From positions 62,001-126,000 of the forward strand of contig SNVD02004800.1 in the NCBI GenBank assembly GCA_013180625.2: a stretch of DNA of 64,000 nt, in the 5' to 3' direction. Below the pieces are notes generated by a model. It was given only the letters and a program-made list of their open reading frames with translations. It did no database searches and had not been told where the DNA came from. A program made the translations under genes and the position numbers. Origin of the DNA: Boswellia sacra. Lineage: Eukaryota > Streptophyta > Magnoliopsida > Sapindales > Burseraceae. Each line of letters opens with the position of its first letter. Positions within the stretch are counted from its first letter, which is position 1. Positions 11,901 to 24,844 of the stretch are shown in pieces.

Positions 11901-14900
11901 AAAAAAAAAAAAAGAGCAAATAATTAAAGTAAAAGCGTTGATATAATTTTTTCAAAAAACTTTCTAAAGCAACACATGCTAGGGAAGTAAAACTGTAAGC
12001 CCACAGACAATGATAATGATTAAAAAAAAAAAAAAACATATGCCATGCTTCTTATATTTGCAATCATTGGCACAGAAGCATAAAATATACTTTCCTAAAA
12101 CCTGACATCAAAATAACCCTAAAGACCTGAAGTCCCTTAATAATCACCCTCCCCACAATACTGCAAGCCCCAAACTCTACCAATAAAAAAAAAAATGTTT
12201 TCACATGATATACCTCTCAATTCAAACTGTTCATAAAAGTTTGGGTTACTTCGCATATACAAATGCAATATTTAATCTTTTTGCACACAGCCAATACTGA
12301 ATTTTCGCAATTATATTTTATACTTCAGCCTTCTCCTAAGGGGGTAATTTAACACCTCTGAGGATATCTTATCCACTTTTGTACTGTCCTTCAATTAATA
12401 AAACTTCCTGATATATCTAAAACCTCATTTCATACTTTGTTTTCAGTCACAAACAAAAAAATTCTGTAACCATACCACAAGTGGGCACTACTCATTATTT
12501 ACATGTTGCTTATCTCTCAATGCTTAAATCAGCCATGGTAGCTAAAGCCTTATGCACATTTTGCGGCAGTGGATCAACAACTGTCCCACCATTTTCCCAC
12601 CAGCTCAGCATTATAAACTCAAATAAAATCACTTGCTTTAGCAGTAATAGAATCAAGTTGTGCACCAAACAATGGGCCTCTTTTGCTGGATTCGTGCAGC
12701 CAAATTCAAGTTAGATTCCATTACACAGCAGGATCTCTAACTGGCTGATAATTAAGAGTAACTCCTCCATGAATATATGTAAGTGGGGACTACTGAAACC
12801 AACCTAATCTCTCTATATCTATAAGAAACAAGGAAAAATTAAACTCCAAAGAATTGTCAACTCACTCAGAAGTCCTATCCGTGATTTCGTAGGCATATTA
12901 TGCAAGTCCACTTGCAAATTTTCTTGTCAAACTAAATGAACAAGACAATCAACAATACCTTCCTAAAGCATAGTCCTCAACGGTATGCATGTAATGTATA
13001 ATTTCATAAGCAAACTAAATTTTCATTCATAGTTTGCAAAAGCAAAATGAACCACCTCCACGGTGTGGTGAAATGTGCAACCTTGAAAGATAAGATGTAG
13101 CACAAAGTTCCTACTCTGAAGCATATAATTATTAAAACCACAAACTCAATTATTTAAGTGTCAATGCATTCATAGCACTAAACGACATAAAAAGGAAAGT
13201 AGACACATACAATCGGTAACCTTCATTGAACCTGGTGAATCCACTCCCAACCAGACATAAAATGTGGAATAAAGGATGGCTATACCAATTACAGCCATAC
13301 CAACAACCACAATGGCAGAGAAACCACCAGCACGAACAGCAACCTGTACAGTAATTTGCAGGTTAAGATATGAATCTGAAACTGTTTAGAGACAATGTAC
13401 TATAGAAGAAACAACCTGCAATGCCTCTCTAGCCGACCGTCTTGCAGCGCTGGATACTCGAACATTGGCACGTACTGACACCCACATTCCAACATACCCT
13501 GCAATACCTGAACAGAGAGCGCCCAAAAGAAATGCAGCAACAGTAATACATGCAGATGTTGACCTACATCAGCAAGTAACCAATAGCAATGACATTTCAG
13601 CAGTATGACAGAAGCAATAAAATAAAATGTTAAGTAAAATAATTAATCAAAGCCAATGTTGGCAATGTCATTACCTCCCAATGCCAGAAGATTCTTGTTG
13701 AGGGGTTGTACTACGTAACAAGTAAATGCTAAAAATCACCAGAGCAAGCAAACATGCCATCTTAGAGATAGTCCCATACTGGGTCCTGAAGAAACCTTCA
13801 GCTCCATCTCGAATAGCATCTGATATCTAGAAAGTGATATAATAAGCTCAGGATGAGAAACTCCTAGCTTCATTCAAATTTTCAAAAACTAATGCTCTTG
13901 AAATTTAAAACTTTGACTATGCTGATCGAACAAACCACCATTATTGTAATTAAACTCTAAAGCTGACCACAGTTATTTCAATTCTACATATATTTAGACA
14001 CATAAGTAAGCTTTTCATGGTGCTCACTAGAAGCCACAAAATCTAAAAATTGTTTTAGAGCCCTGAATATAGTGCACTTTCATGTTCAACCAATGCTCTA
14101 GCTAAATGTGGGCACGTTATTTATTGTCCTCCATAACATAATAAAATAAAGTTCCTAGAAATAAGAGATCAAAAACATTAGTTGAATGACTACAATGCCA
14201 AAAGGTGTTAAAATTTCACAATAAGAGGGCCAAACTTAAAAAAAAAAAAATTAAACAGAGGCGGCAGCTAATTCTGCCTTATGACTATTGACACACAGAG
14301 ACTAGTCAAAGCATGTCATGTACTGTGACTGATAGGCAAGAACCATAGAGTGACAAGGACAAACTCAGATTCCACCCATTTTATACTTTCACAAAAATTT
14401 ATGCTTTCGGAATCACAAGATTCCATTTCTTCGTCAGAGATTATTTTGGGCAGTGTCACAAGTTCTCTTTCATCTATGTTAGTATAAAACTAAAAGCATT
14501 TTAAATGTTACTAATAGTTTAATATTTGCAACCAAAGCTAAGAATTGAACTTTGAGATTGAGTCATTTGAATTAAAAAACTAATAATAATTCTAAACAGT
14601 AATGGTAACGGGTAAAATTACCTTATTTCTTATACATAATAGTAAATTTCTCTTTTGAGAAGCAATAAACTTTATGCTCTGCTCAGTGACAACTGACAAC
14701 TCCAACACTCAATCAGATTTCCTACCAATTAATTTGAAGCAGAAAAACTCATTGTATACTCACTTTGATCTCCATGATTATTAGACTATGCTCCCCAATG
14801 AACTTTTTCTTTTACACAATAATAATAACAATAAAATAAAAATAGATGACTACTGAAATCATCTCCTTCAACTCTCTACCAATATCATCGAACTCAGATT

Positions 14901-17239
14901 CCCCAAAACACCTACTTTTAGTCCTTGAGCAATCAAGACCTAATAACTCCTTTTGATCACACTCTGATATCTGTCAGATTCTGCAAAATTATTATTGCGC
15001 AAGGAACTCAAGTGTTAAGCTGGAAAATATAACCCAAGGAATAGTCAGCCACAACAAGGCCCAGGTTTTAATCAGTATTTTTGGTGTATGAAAACAGAAA
15101 TTGAATAGGGGCATGAAGAGCTTTTCATCTTTCAAATCAATAAGGAGCTACCAAAATTATAAAAGGATTTGAGGATCATGTTGCAGAAATTGATAAGTCA
15201 GCCAAACCTATTTATCCTCAGACATCATTAGCAATCAACTCCAGAGCAAGCTTTATACGATGAGACAGAGTACTAGCTAATGGTCTGACTTCTATACTTT
15301 CCAGCTTGCACCTCTGTATCATGGTCTAACATTACTAGATATTGCATCTCTGTAACTTTACTTGTACCATTTTCCATGAATTAAATTTTAATGGCAGAAT
15401 GGCAGGAAAAAGAGTATATTTAGTACTTTCCATTAGAATGTTTTAGGAAGAATGGATCTAAGACGCTGCATAATACAGTAGAGAGAGCTCACTAACATCA
15501 TTATTTGTTTATTTCAGTTATTCACCACCCTTCCTGTCACTATTGTATAAACCAAAAAGTAAGCTGCTTCTGCTAGTCCCTTTCCAAATATAGCCATAAG
15601 GTACTTTACCATCATAGGTTAAAACTTTAAAGGTCATATGTCCTATACAATTCAATGCTGGTCTTAGAACCTTTACCATCATGCAACCACACAAGTTTTT
15701 ATAGGAACTTCCATCCAAAACCAAACCCTTGTGGAAGCAACCACTCTTCACCATGCTTCAATTTGTAGCTTTTTGTACTTTCTTGGTCTTTAGGATGTGA
15801 CACTCTTCTGATCACTATGTCTATTGTCCATATAAATAACATTTATTATTACTGAAGTTTACACAAAGGAACTATTGTGACCAATTCAACACCAGTTATA
15901 ATGAATCTCTACTAAAACTTGAAAAGGAAAGGTTAAATATAAGCAAAAAGCCTTCATTGACATACACACGACAGTATAACGAAGAAAAAGAATCTAACAT
16001 TTAATAAGGATTAAACTCAATTGCCTACATGAAACATATAAAGTAACTTAAGATTATTCCCTTTTTTGGGACACAAACTATTTGATCATTATCCCAAATC
16101 ATTAATTGGGAAAAGATTACCACAGAAGGAACATAATGGCTAAAAAGAGAAAAAAATATGTACCTGAGCCATCTCTGGAGGTCCCTCATCCTTTGCCAGC
16201 ACCCACTTACTAAGATATATTGCAAAGACGAAGGTGATAATACAAACTGAGAAGACAAACACAATAATTGGAGAAGTGCTAGCTCCAATGTAAAATACAA
16301 CCCCAAATCCCAATAGGACAAGTACGAAAAGAACACGAACGTTTATTCCCATTAGGACTCGAAAAACCTGCATGATGGCATAATTGAATACAGACCACAT
16401 AAGAAGGAGAAGAAATTTTTCATATAAAAGCAACAATAAGCCTGTAAAGAATATTCAACAATACTATTTAATTGCATTCATATTAACTATTGAACTACAT
16501 CAAACCATTCATAAAATCTAAAAATTGCCAGGACTTCACAACCAAAATATAGGAAAATCTACATAAATTAATCGCATACAACGAATGAAATATCTGAAAT
16601 ATACTTTTCTTGACATAGTGCCTCAAGCTCCCACTTGGTAACAAGGATTTAACAAGATCTTCAGTTTGAATTGTGTCCACTATAATATGATTTCAGATCC
16701 AGACATTGTACAGAAGCTCTAGTTCAAAGCTTATCATATATGCACTTTCCTTACAAAACACCTGGACTCCACTTTGAGGTGAATTCAATTCTTGGTGTTA
16801 AATCATACAGCTTCATGCATATAGTTTACCAAATTTACCCCAAATACAGACTGCCCAACACATTGCTCGAAAGGCATCTAGCATCAGTAGAAAAAAGGTG
16901 GCGTTTATTCGTGTATTTAGAGTTTTTGTTTTCAAAATTTATTAAAGGTATTTGGTTGATTTTAAATTTTTTTGACTTTTCAAAATGATATGTTGTTGAT
17001 ATTGATTTAAATGTATTGGTAAATGCGTATTTTCTGAAAATAGTTTTAGGAAGACATAAACAAACAAGGTGTAACCCGTGAAGCTTACAAAAGCAATGGA
17101 GATAAAGCAATTATTCAAATAGTTGGAAATGGTGGCTCACCAAAGGAACATAAGGTTTAGTACGCATGTTGGGGAAAGTCCTGGGGCGATCTTGGTAACC
17201 CACCAGACTACCATTCTCCATATCATCATCCATCATCAT
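5967..17239 (-). CDS. AVP2: Type II (K+-independent) H+-translocating inorganic pyrophosphatase, 14 coding exons, 802 aa
   Basis: Membrane pyrophosphatase that uses PPi hydrolysis to pump protons; plant type II enzymes sit in Golgi/endomembranes. Exons (minus strand, 5' to 3'): 17141-17239, 16164-16367, 13675-13826, 13416-13563, 13211-13343, 11522-11694, 10448-10568, 8321-8508, 7705-8142, 7421-7585, 7179-7334, 6988-7099, 6140-6359, 5967-6066. All introns are GT..AG, phases join, and the total is 2409 nt including TGA, matching the length I recall for AVP2 proteins. Start: the first of three consecutive ATGs. Seen: KDEGPPEM in exon 2; [11 protein letters not shown] (D276, K284, E286; the DX7KXE substrate motif); [15 protein letters not shown] (from D306); and GNTTKA with Lys571, where K+-dependent type I pumps have Ala. 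About 16 hydrophobic segments are expected. No frameshift or lost key residue is seen. Intron 7 contains repeats and a possible solo LTR. Confidence 0.95.
8538..9204. repeat. Pair of about 51-bp direct repeats in intron 7 of the pyrophosphatase gene
   Basis: Copies at about 8538-8588 and 9154-9204 share AAGAAGATAACCTGTTTGAA and the following AATTTATTGA with only a few mismatches, 616 bp apart. They bracket a candidate solo LTR. The duplication is far too long to be a retrotransposon target site, so it reflects a local segmental duplication or a repair event within the intron. Confidence 0.75.
8665..9001 (+). mobile_element. Candidate solo LTR in intron 7
   Basis: The segment has LTR-like termini TGTGA...TCACA (TG..CA, inverted), an internal TATA-like AAATATAAGAG at about 8769, and AATAAAACA at about 8883 as a possible poly(A) signal. 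It is more G+C-rich than the surrounding intron. No 5-bp target duplication was found (AGAAA versus AAGCA), so the call is provisional. It lies opposite in strand sense to the host gene and should be removed with the intron. Confidence 0.4.
9205..10350. repeat. Probable decayed transposon remnant within intron 7
   Basis: The stretch starts with AACCCCAAGGTTTGGGCTAA, a phrase type common at ends of plant non-autonomous elements, and continues with sequence unlike the ordinary A/T-rich intron, including C-rich pyrimidine tracts near 9400-9520 and GC-richer sequence at 9800-10150. It ends near TTTTGGGACTTACATTATGA. No intact open frame with recognisable motif is present and the ends are not paired convincingly. 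Confidence 0.3.
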
Positions 17240-18367
17240 TGCGTTCAATGAATTCACTCTCCGAGCCGTTTTTGCCCCCTTCAACTCTCTCTCTCAACCA
17301 ATTTTCTTGTCTATGTGAATTGCCTGAAAACAAATATAAAAATAAAATAAATTACACTTGTTAGTTTTTCAAACGCAATAATTTCTTCAAATCATCCTAA
17401 TTACAACCTAATCAACAAACTGTTGTAAATCATTTTTACAGTTCGACAAATGACATGAACAGAATTGTGAAATCTGACAACTGAAACGCATGTCGTATCT
17501 TACTGTCAGTCTTTTTTAATATAAATTAAAATTCACTATTTAGTACTTTAAACGCAACAATTTCATCAAAACATCCTAATTACGAACAAATCAACACTCC
17601 AATTATTCTAAATCATTGTTAGACAAATAAAATGAACCACAGAATGGTGAAATCTAACAACCAAAACAGCGCCGTATCTTCCTCTAAATATTAAAAACCT
17701 AAAAAATTCTAAAACATTTCTCGCAAAGAAAACAAAACAAAAGCAGAATCTAAAAGGAAGAGCGAAACGTTGTCGTAAATGCAACTCTGCAACATTTTGT
17801 AAGGAAGCAAGGAGTGGATAACAAAACGCAGAGATCTAAAAGGAAAAACGGCAGATTCGTCGTAATGAAGTAACATGGGAGAAGCAAATAGCTGGATCTC
17901 AGAATTACAGAGTCTGATATGACATGAGAAAGTGAGAATTAGAATGTGAAGGCGCGTGAAGGATTAATTACCAAAGGAGCTTTCTCCGCGAATGGTCGGA
18001 ACTTGTCTCTCTTCTCTCTCTGCGTATTTGCGATTCGGCTAATTTCGGTTTTGCAGACTTCTCAGAGAGATATAGAAATTTTTAGACTTTTTTTAATTTT
18101 TCAATTTTTACATGAGAGTTCGTTTGTAGAGAGAGTGGAAATGTCATTGTGCTTGTGCGCTGCGTTTTGGATACTCGCTTGCGTGGAAAAGAATGCTACG
18201 CCGGTTTAGGCAATTGGATCGTGACATGAAAGTTGATTGTATGTACCATTGCAACTCTTTAATTTTCTACTAACACCCCTAATATTTAAATATTTCCGAA
18301 ATTAATTAATTAATTAATTAACACCCCTGAAATAATATATTAATATTGCTAATTATCCTTTAAAGTT
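17240..18367 (-). promoter_or_regulatory. 5' UTR, leader intron and residual proximal promoter of the pyrophosphatase gene
   Basis: Reading minus strand, a leader exon ending at 17972 (CCTTTG|GTAATT) can be joined to an exon resuming at 17323 (TTTTCAG|GCAATT) just before the ATG, giving a 648-bp intron in the 5' UTR (17324-17971). The sequence near 17990-18050 has the CT-rich character of a plant leader. Only about 300 bp of original upstream DNA, including an (ATTA)n run at 18299-18321, separates the leader from the MULE boundary. The transcription start is not determined. The splice sites match consensus but need transcript support. Confidence 0.55.
17345..17690. repeat. Tandem duplication of about 175 bp inside the leader intron
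   Basis: Two adjacent copies (about 17345-17512 and 17525-17690) align through AAACGCAATAATTTCTTCAAA versus AAACGCAACAATTTCATCAAA, ATCCTAATTAC, GTAAATCATT versus CTAAATCATT, and GTGAAATCTGACAAC versus GTGAAATCTAACAAC, ending in CGTATCTT. The copies are moderately diverged. Confidence 0.65.
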
Positions 18368-18497
18368 GGGAAAATTGAAAAAATAGATAGAATTAGGGGC
18401 CTATAGTGAAAATTAGACACATCATGAGAAATTTTCATGCCATAGACACTTTCCTCACAAAATAACCAAAATACCCTTTGAAAATTAAATTTATTAC
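18368..18497 (+). repeat. MULE left terminal inverted repeat
   Basis: About 130 bp that match the reverse complement of 30165-30294. Shared blocks include TAGTGAAAATTAGACACATC and CAAAATACCC. Homology fades near the ATTTATTA sequence at about 18490. Confidence 0.88.
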
Positions 18498-18975
18498 AAA
18501 ACTCTTCATTTCCCTCTTTTTCCATATCGTCTGTTGTTGTCAAGCCTTCTACACCACTCGACATCATCCGAAATGCAGCAAGAGGAATCCGACACAACGA
18601 TCCTTTGAGGATATAAGCAAGAGGACGTAGAGAGAAGCAAGAACCGACACTCGGGTAAGTTACTTCGTCGGTTTTTTTGCTATTTTTTATTTTTTTTTGG
18701 TTGTTTTCGGATCGTTTGAAGTGATATTTGTGTTATGAAGAATGAAAATGACGTTTAGATTAGGCATAAATAGAGATTTATATACGAAATTAAACTTTGA
18801 ATTTCTTAGGGTTTTGGGCTAGATTTTGTGGATTTTGAATTTAGGATTTGAGTTTCTGATCAATTTTTGTACATATTCTGTGTTTATGGGGCTAAATGAA
18901 GTATTATTAGGTTGATTTTGTGGTTTGATGTGTATGAAAATGGTGAAAACCAACAGTTTTCGTCGCGACAAAGAC

Positions 18976-19450
18976 GATGACGAGTGTCAGTTTTACACTC
19001 GACACTGGCCATTATGTGTCGAGTCCTGTCGGATGCACCAACCGACACTCATCATCAGGGTATTTTCGTAGACATCAAGTGTCAGTTTCGTAGAAACCGA
19101 CATCACGATGTCTCGAACCATGTCTTCGACACTCGACATAGCTGTAATTGGGAATGTCATGTGTCGGTTTTATGTAAAATGACCTGATGGCGAGTGTCGG
19201 TTCGTACATTCGATAGGACTCGACACGTTTGTCGGACGAACCAATTTTCACTTTCATCGAGTGTTGGTTTCAGTGTCAGTTTCTTCGACCAACCGACATT
19301 CGATGAAAGTGAAAACAATTATGTTGAATGTCAGATACGTCAACCGAAGAGTTTTACAATGTCGGATTCTGAGTCTGACACTCGACTAGGCCGACATCCG
19401 ACACAGTCGTATTGTCAGATGTCTGACCTAGCGTATGTCGGATGAAGGAA
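18976..19450. repeat. CGACACTC-motif-rich subterminal region of the MULE (mixed orientation)
   Basis: About 475 bp are packed with GTGTCGG, CCGACAC, ACACTCGACA and TGTCGAGT units in both orientations, some arranged as short palindromes (for example CACTTTCATCGAGTG followed by CATTCGATGAAAGTG at 19250-19310). CpG density is much higher than in the flanks. Isolated ACTCGACAT and CCGACACTCGG occur already at 18560 and 18640. It faces a similar array near the other MULE end. Confidence 0.75.
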
Positions 19451-19585
19451 TCCGACAAAAGTTTAATCGGTTTTTGTTATTGAGCTCTATCGAGCGCATC
19501 GTGTTCCGTCAAGTTTTGTCGAGCGTTTTGACAGTTTGGTTGTTTTAGCCTTGTTTTTTGCCTTTTTCCAAAAAATTTAACTATA

Positions 19586-22500
19586 ATGGACTTTTTTTTT
19601 TGTAAGTTGAAGCAAATGGCAAATGAATTTGGACTGTCTTTCACCCTCAAGACACCGTATGATGAGCACTACCATGCGGTTATCACAAATTTAACAAGTT
19701 CGGATTGTATAGAATGGATTCGCACGACATTAAATGAGAGGCAACAAAACATGTTTTGTAATACACGTTTTGGGTTTGTCCTAGACATTTGGGAGCTGTT
19801 CTTTCTATCTCAGTTGGTGCACAATGTGCTTTAGTGGGAGGTTAACACAGTGGGGTACGATGACGAGATGTGGTTCCTTATTGAAGATAAAAATATGGTG
19901 TTTGAACTACAATGTAGTTAAATAATTTTATTTTTTAGCATTTGATGGTTGTATTTAAGTTTTTTGTTACCATTATTGGCATCTTATGTTTTTTTTTCCT
20001 TCTTTCCATGAAGACTGATTCATTTTTCTGCCCACGAGTTCAGTTTGGTTATCGGTTTGAGATTTGCTACCACCGTGCCACCAATACCGAATGTCTTGAA
20101 TCCGTGCCCTTTGTTGGATAGGTACTTTGAGGGCGAGGACATGGAGCTCATGGATTTCTATCCGAGACTTCGCAAACTAAATGTGTCAGCTATGCCAGAC
20201 GAGGATGTTGAAAAGCTGGCCTTGTACTATGTGCTGGAGCATTTTTTCATGGGACGGGATCGACGTCGACATGTCTCCCGTGTGTGGTTGAATTTTGTCA
20301 ACACATTGGATAATTTTAACGATTATCCATGGGATTAAGTGTCTTTTGATAAGACACTTAAAGTAATGAAAAACGCTTTGGATGGGAGATTAGAAAGGTA
20401 TAAGAAGCGAGTCGAAGCCAAGAAAAACAAGACGACGGAGAAAGGGAAGCACGTAGAGAGATATAACTTAGAAGGGTGCCCTTACGCCATTCACGTACAT
20501 ACTGAAAAACCAATGTGTTGACGTGTTTATTAGTTTCTTTGAGGTACAAATTTAAATACATAGTGTCACTAAAAAACCCTTATGTTATTAAGTTTGGTTG
20601 TACAAGGTCGTGCCGTACATTGGAGCGATATATGGGCGAGTGGGCAAGGACATTGAGAGGACAATACCGCGCTTGTTGAAGTGGGAGACAAAGAAGACCC
20701 CACGGATGACATTGTCAAACATGATATCCTGTTGGTTAGGAGGCAGGTATGTAAGGTTCCCCTATTTTTTTTCCTATTTTTAGTCACAGCGAAGTAATGT
20801 TTAATTTGATGGCTTATTTGTTGATGCAGGCTCGTCCACTCATCGTTTTGAAGCCATCTGAGGTGGAGCAGATGACAGATTGGTATATTGGGCTTGCTGC
20901 AATAGTTGGCATCTGGAGAGGTGCACATGTAGCATGGGCGACATCTGTCGATGCTCCTTTATTGCCCGATGAGAGGATTGAGCCACTTCCGATAGGGGAT
21001 CCATCAGCTCCACCTCCTGCTGGTCAAAATTCCCTAATTAGACCTGAGGTAGGGCCCGTCAGAGACACAGCCAATTCTATAGATGAATGTGTGTAGTCTC
21101 TGTTGCTTGCTTCCCCTGTTAGTCCTGCACCTCCAGCATTGGAGAGTCACGGTAATGAGGATCTATCTGGAACTCATCCCGCTGGACATAATTTCGTCGA
21201 TAGACCTGATGTGGGGGCAGACATGGACACAACCGGTCCCCCCATCAATCCTACGCCTACCACGTTCGACAGCTATAGTCTTACAGGCGATTTGATTCCT
21301 CCGTTCGCGCGACCACCTACCGTGACATTTCCCTTCTTGTACACGATGTCCCTTCAAGCTCGAAAGAGAATTTACATTCGTATACTTATCCGTTTACATT
21401 GCTGCTTGGTTGGTTTGTCATGGTGATCATGAATAATGATATACAGGCGCAGCAGTTCCATGATAGGTTCAAGAGCACAGTTTTGCGTGAGCTTGCAGAC
21501 TCCGAGAGGAGATGACATCGTTATGGGCGGAGAACAAGGACATGCGGGAAGAGATAGTTCTTCTGCGTGAGGCTATTGTTCTACTGGGTGGCCATTTCGG
21601 ATACGCTGCCACGGTACGTTGCACAAGTTAATAAACGGATTTTGTGATTTCCATGATGTCACACTACTTAACCTGACGTTATGGTTTGCTTTAATACAAG
21701 ATTCAGATGGAGGTTCGGGCGATGACGGTGAAGGTCAGGAGCTAACAGAACCTGAACCCATGGACACGAGTATTCGTGCTGTCGATGCTCCTCCCATAGG
21801 CTTTGTTTCACTCTGAGGTCGTCGTCTATTTCTGAGAAAGCATAAACGGAGCCCTTTTGTCAGTCCACCGAGTAGAAAGAGGGCGAGGGTTGAGCCATAG
21901 AAAAAAGCCTCTAACGATCAACATGTACAGCCAGAGGCACTGGTTGTTCAGCCCGCAGAGAGACCAGATATTCAGCCCCCTGAGGAGCCCACTGTACATC
22001 CTCGCAAGACCGCGACACAGGATGCAGTCATTGTATCCTGTAGCGACCTGTGGACGCGGGTTCCACTAGTTGACCCACGTGCCCCTATACCAGCTGCTGA
22101 TAGCATTAGCTTCGATGCATGGAATGAGAGGGAGGAGGGTGATATTGATTTGGGCGTCTGCATTGCTGGTAGTGAGTTTTTCAAGACGTTGATGACGCCG
22201 TCAGAGTGGCTAGCATCTGAGGTTTGTTTCACTCCTTGTAGTCTCCTCCAATATTGCGATATACAATTGCAATATTTATTGACTACTATTACTATAAGCA
22301 GCACATGGATAGCTGCTTGTGGATGTTACATTGGAGAGCTTGCAATATAGGCACAGCTGGTGTCCAGAGGTCTTATTTCGTAGACACCACTTTTTGGGTA
22401 GGTATTTGATAAACATATGAATTTATAATTAATTTCTGCTTCCTTCAATGTGCTAACCATACTCATGAAATTGCAATTAAAAGTGAAGTCGTTATGGGAA

Positions 22501-23267
22501 CTATACTTGGACAGACTGGATGAGATTAACTGGGTGAACGAGGATGATATGGTCCAGTTTGTCACAGTGGAGATGCCCCTCGTTGGACGACCATGGGTCG
22601 ATGTCGACAAGGTGAGTACATTTATATTCAATGTGTTAGTACGTGCTGTCTTATTTGAAATGTTATCATTGATTTTCATGTTCTCAATTTCCTTTTCAGC
22701 TCTATGTCTTTGTTAACATCAGAGACGAGCATTGGGTGGCAGCCTAGGTGGATTTGAATCGCTGTGTCGTAGTCATATATGACTCATATATGGCATATAA
22801 TTCCACCGACACAATCAGAGATACAGTCCGGTGCCTGGCAGAGTTGATATCTCGTATATTGTCAATGGATGTTTACGGTCTTCCTGACTACCCCGCATCC
22901 CCATACGACATTGAGCGCATCAAGCATTCAACACAACTGCCACAGTAGGAGGCTAAGGGAAGAGCATGCAGCGTGTACTGTTTGAAATACATAGAGTTCC
23001 TAGCTGGGGGCGTTCCACTGATAGCCATTAAGGCATTCAGGGACAATGTCCAGTGACAAAGAATGGCGTTAAACTTTAGGCTTATTGCATGATTCCACAA
23101 GCAGAGTAGGCCGTCTCGGCCGTTACAGGGCCGCGGCCATCACAGGGCCTATCGATGTTGTGCCTGTGGATATTGCGGCCAACACAGGGACTGCTGATGT
23201 TGTGTCACCAGGTGTTGCGGCCACCATTGGGCATGCTGATGTTGTTTCAGCGGATGTTAAGTCGTAG
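19586..23267 (+). pseudogene. Decayed DUF1985 / Ulp1-type (C48) cysteine-protease gene carried by the MULE
   Basis: The first segment (19586-19834) has the character of a plant DUF1985 domain (an FFCKLKQMANEFGLSF start, later RFGFVLDIWELFF). The segment at about 22700-23070 is a Ulp1/SENP-like C48 peptidase: VFVNIRDEHWVAA holds the catalytic His, VVVIYDS the Asp, and ACSVYCLKYIEFLAGG the likely nucleophile Cys, where family members usually have CG after the Asp. Stops interrupt it (TAG at 22745, TAG at 22947 and others), and earlier exons are split by possible introns and frameshifts, so no full protein can be made. The tail (23085-23267) contains three approximate 15-residue ADVV.P.VAA repeats. 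C48 domains remove SUMO-like modifiers; their value to MULEs is unknown. Confidence 0.7.
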
Positions 23268-24109
23268 CCTAGCACGACGCCACTATGATTTTGTGCCATA
23301 CATGTCACACATTTCTTCTAGTGATACACATTTTTGTATATGGAGAAATTGTTATACAGTTACATATTTATGGATATTTACACATTTTTGTATAGTTACA
23401 TATTTTGAGTAGTAGGATATTTTTTCCATGTATAGGGGTACGTACTTGCATAGTCAAGTGACAAAGTCGGTACAAGGGGTACGTTAATACATTTTTTCCC
23501 GGACGTATTGGTACATACATGTTTAATACATGAATGTTACATACAAACATTGACGAAGCACATGCATGTTCATTTCATCACCGTTAGAATCAGCATTGTA
23601 TGGTGAAGTAACAGACAAATTCATGCGAAAAGTTGAGTATGGCATAATCTTGATTCTATGCCCCATTACTGACGCAGTCAGGTGGAGGAGGAGGAGGCAA
23701 AGGAGGTCACAGAGGGTAACTTGATGGGTGAGCGAGTAGGGTTCTCAGCTAGGACAGTTAGAACACCTGATCCTACCATCAATATTGATCAACTAGGATT
23801 TCTGATCCTATATGATTAAAGAAAAAAGGAAAACATATTAACACGTCGTCGCATGGATTTCGTTCTCTCTCTTCACTGATTTGAAATTTTTGTCCTAATA
23901 TACATCCACTCGGCTACATATTATTTCAACCACCCCAAATCAAAATTTATATGGGAGCTCTGAGAGAGGAATTGTTTGTCATTGTCTAGACTTTGATGTC
24001 ATTTTAGCTTTTATTTGAGCAAAATGCCTCGTATTGGTGTATAATGTATAGTTTATTCATTTGAACTAGCCCCGGATGGAATAAAAAAAATACACTACAC
24101 GCTTAGAAC

Positions 24110-24456
24110 CCGAAATAATATTACATAGAGAAAAATACCTTGTATGTATACGGCATAATGAATACAAGATATTTTTCTCTATGTAATCTTATTTTATTTC
24201 GTAAAGAAGAAGAAGTTAGGGAAAGCTAGTAAAGAAAAAGTTCTCAAATCCTCCAAACCTACATAACTCACATCTCCTCCCAACACATCCACATAAACTT
24301 CTTCTTTATTAGCTATTGATTCAATGTCACCAAGACAGGAAGACCCTAACTTCTCACTCCAACAAGCCTTTTCATCTGTTTTAATGTCAACCTGAAAACA
24401 CGATTCATTATGCTGTATACATACAAGGTATTTTTCTCTATGTAATATTATTTCGG
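24110..24456. repeat. Foldback/MITE-like element with about 55-bp near-perfect inverted ends and a third internal copy
   Basis: CCGAAATAATATTACATAGA... at 24110 reappears exactly inverted at 24401-24456. The identity continues inward through TACCTTGTATGTATAC and ATAATGAAT. A third partial copy in inverted orientation lies at about 24160-24200 (ATACAAGATATTTTTCTCTA), so the left end alone can fold into a hairpin. There is no coding capacity. It lies inside the MULE between the protease pseudogene and the gypsy fragment. Confidence 0.7.
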
Positions 24457-24844
24457 TATCTAAGGGATGAACACTTAAATATGTATGCTTAATAAGAGCT
24501 TAATTCATCATATTGCATTAATAGTGTAGAGTTTCAAAAGAAAATTAATATGTATGCATTTATATATTACAAAATTTAGAAACCATGTCTAAAGGATTAA
24601 GTGGGTTGGAAAGTTAGTGGACTTAGGCCAATGAATCAAGGCCTTGTATATATATAAGAGAGGATTTTTCTGGAATGAGGATATAGAGAAGAGGAGAGTC
24701 TTACGGTTACAAGGAGAGAAAAGAGAAGAAGGAGAAGAAGAAAAAGAGAAGGAAGAAAAGAGAGGAAAAGAGGAAAAAAATTCAAAGAGGTGTATAAGCT
24801 TGGAAAACAAGTTCACAACTCTGTATGCAGAGTCTGACATTTCA

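Noticed and set aside
15518..15754. 78-codon ORF in intron 2 of the pyrophosphatase gene
   Set aside because: Cys/Gly-containing but without a recognisable domain and inside a clear intron; possibly an old transposon scrap.
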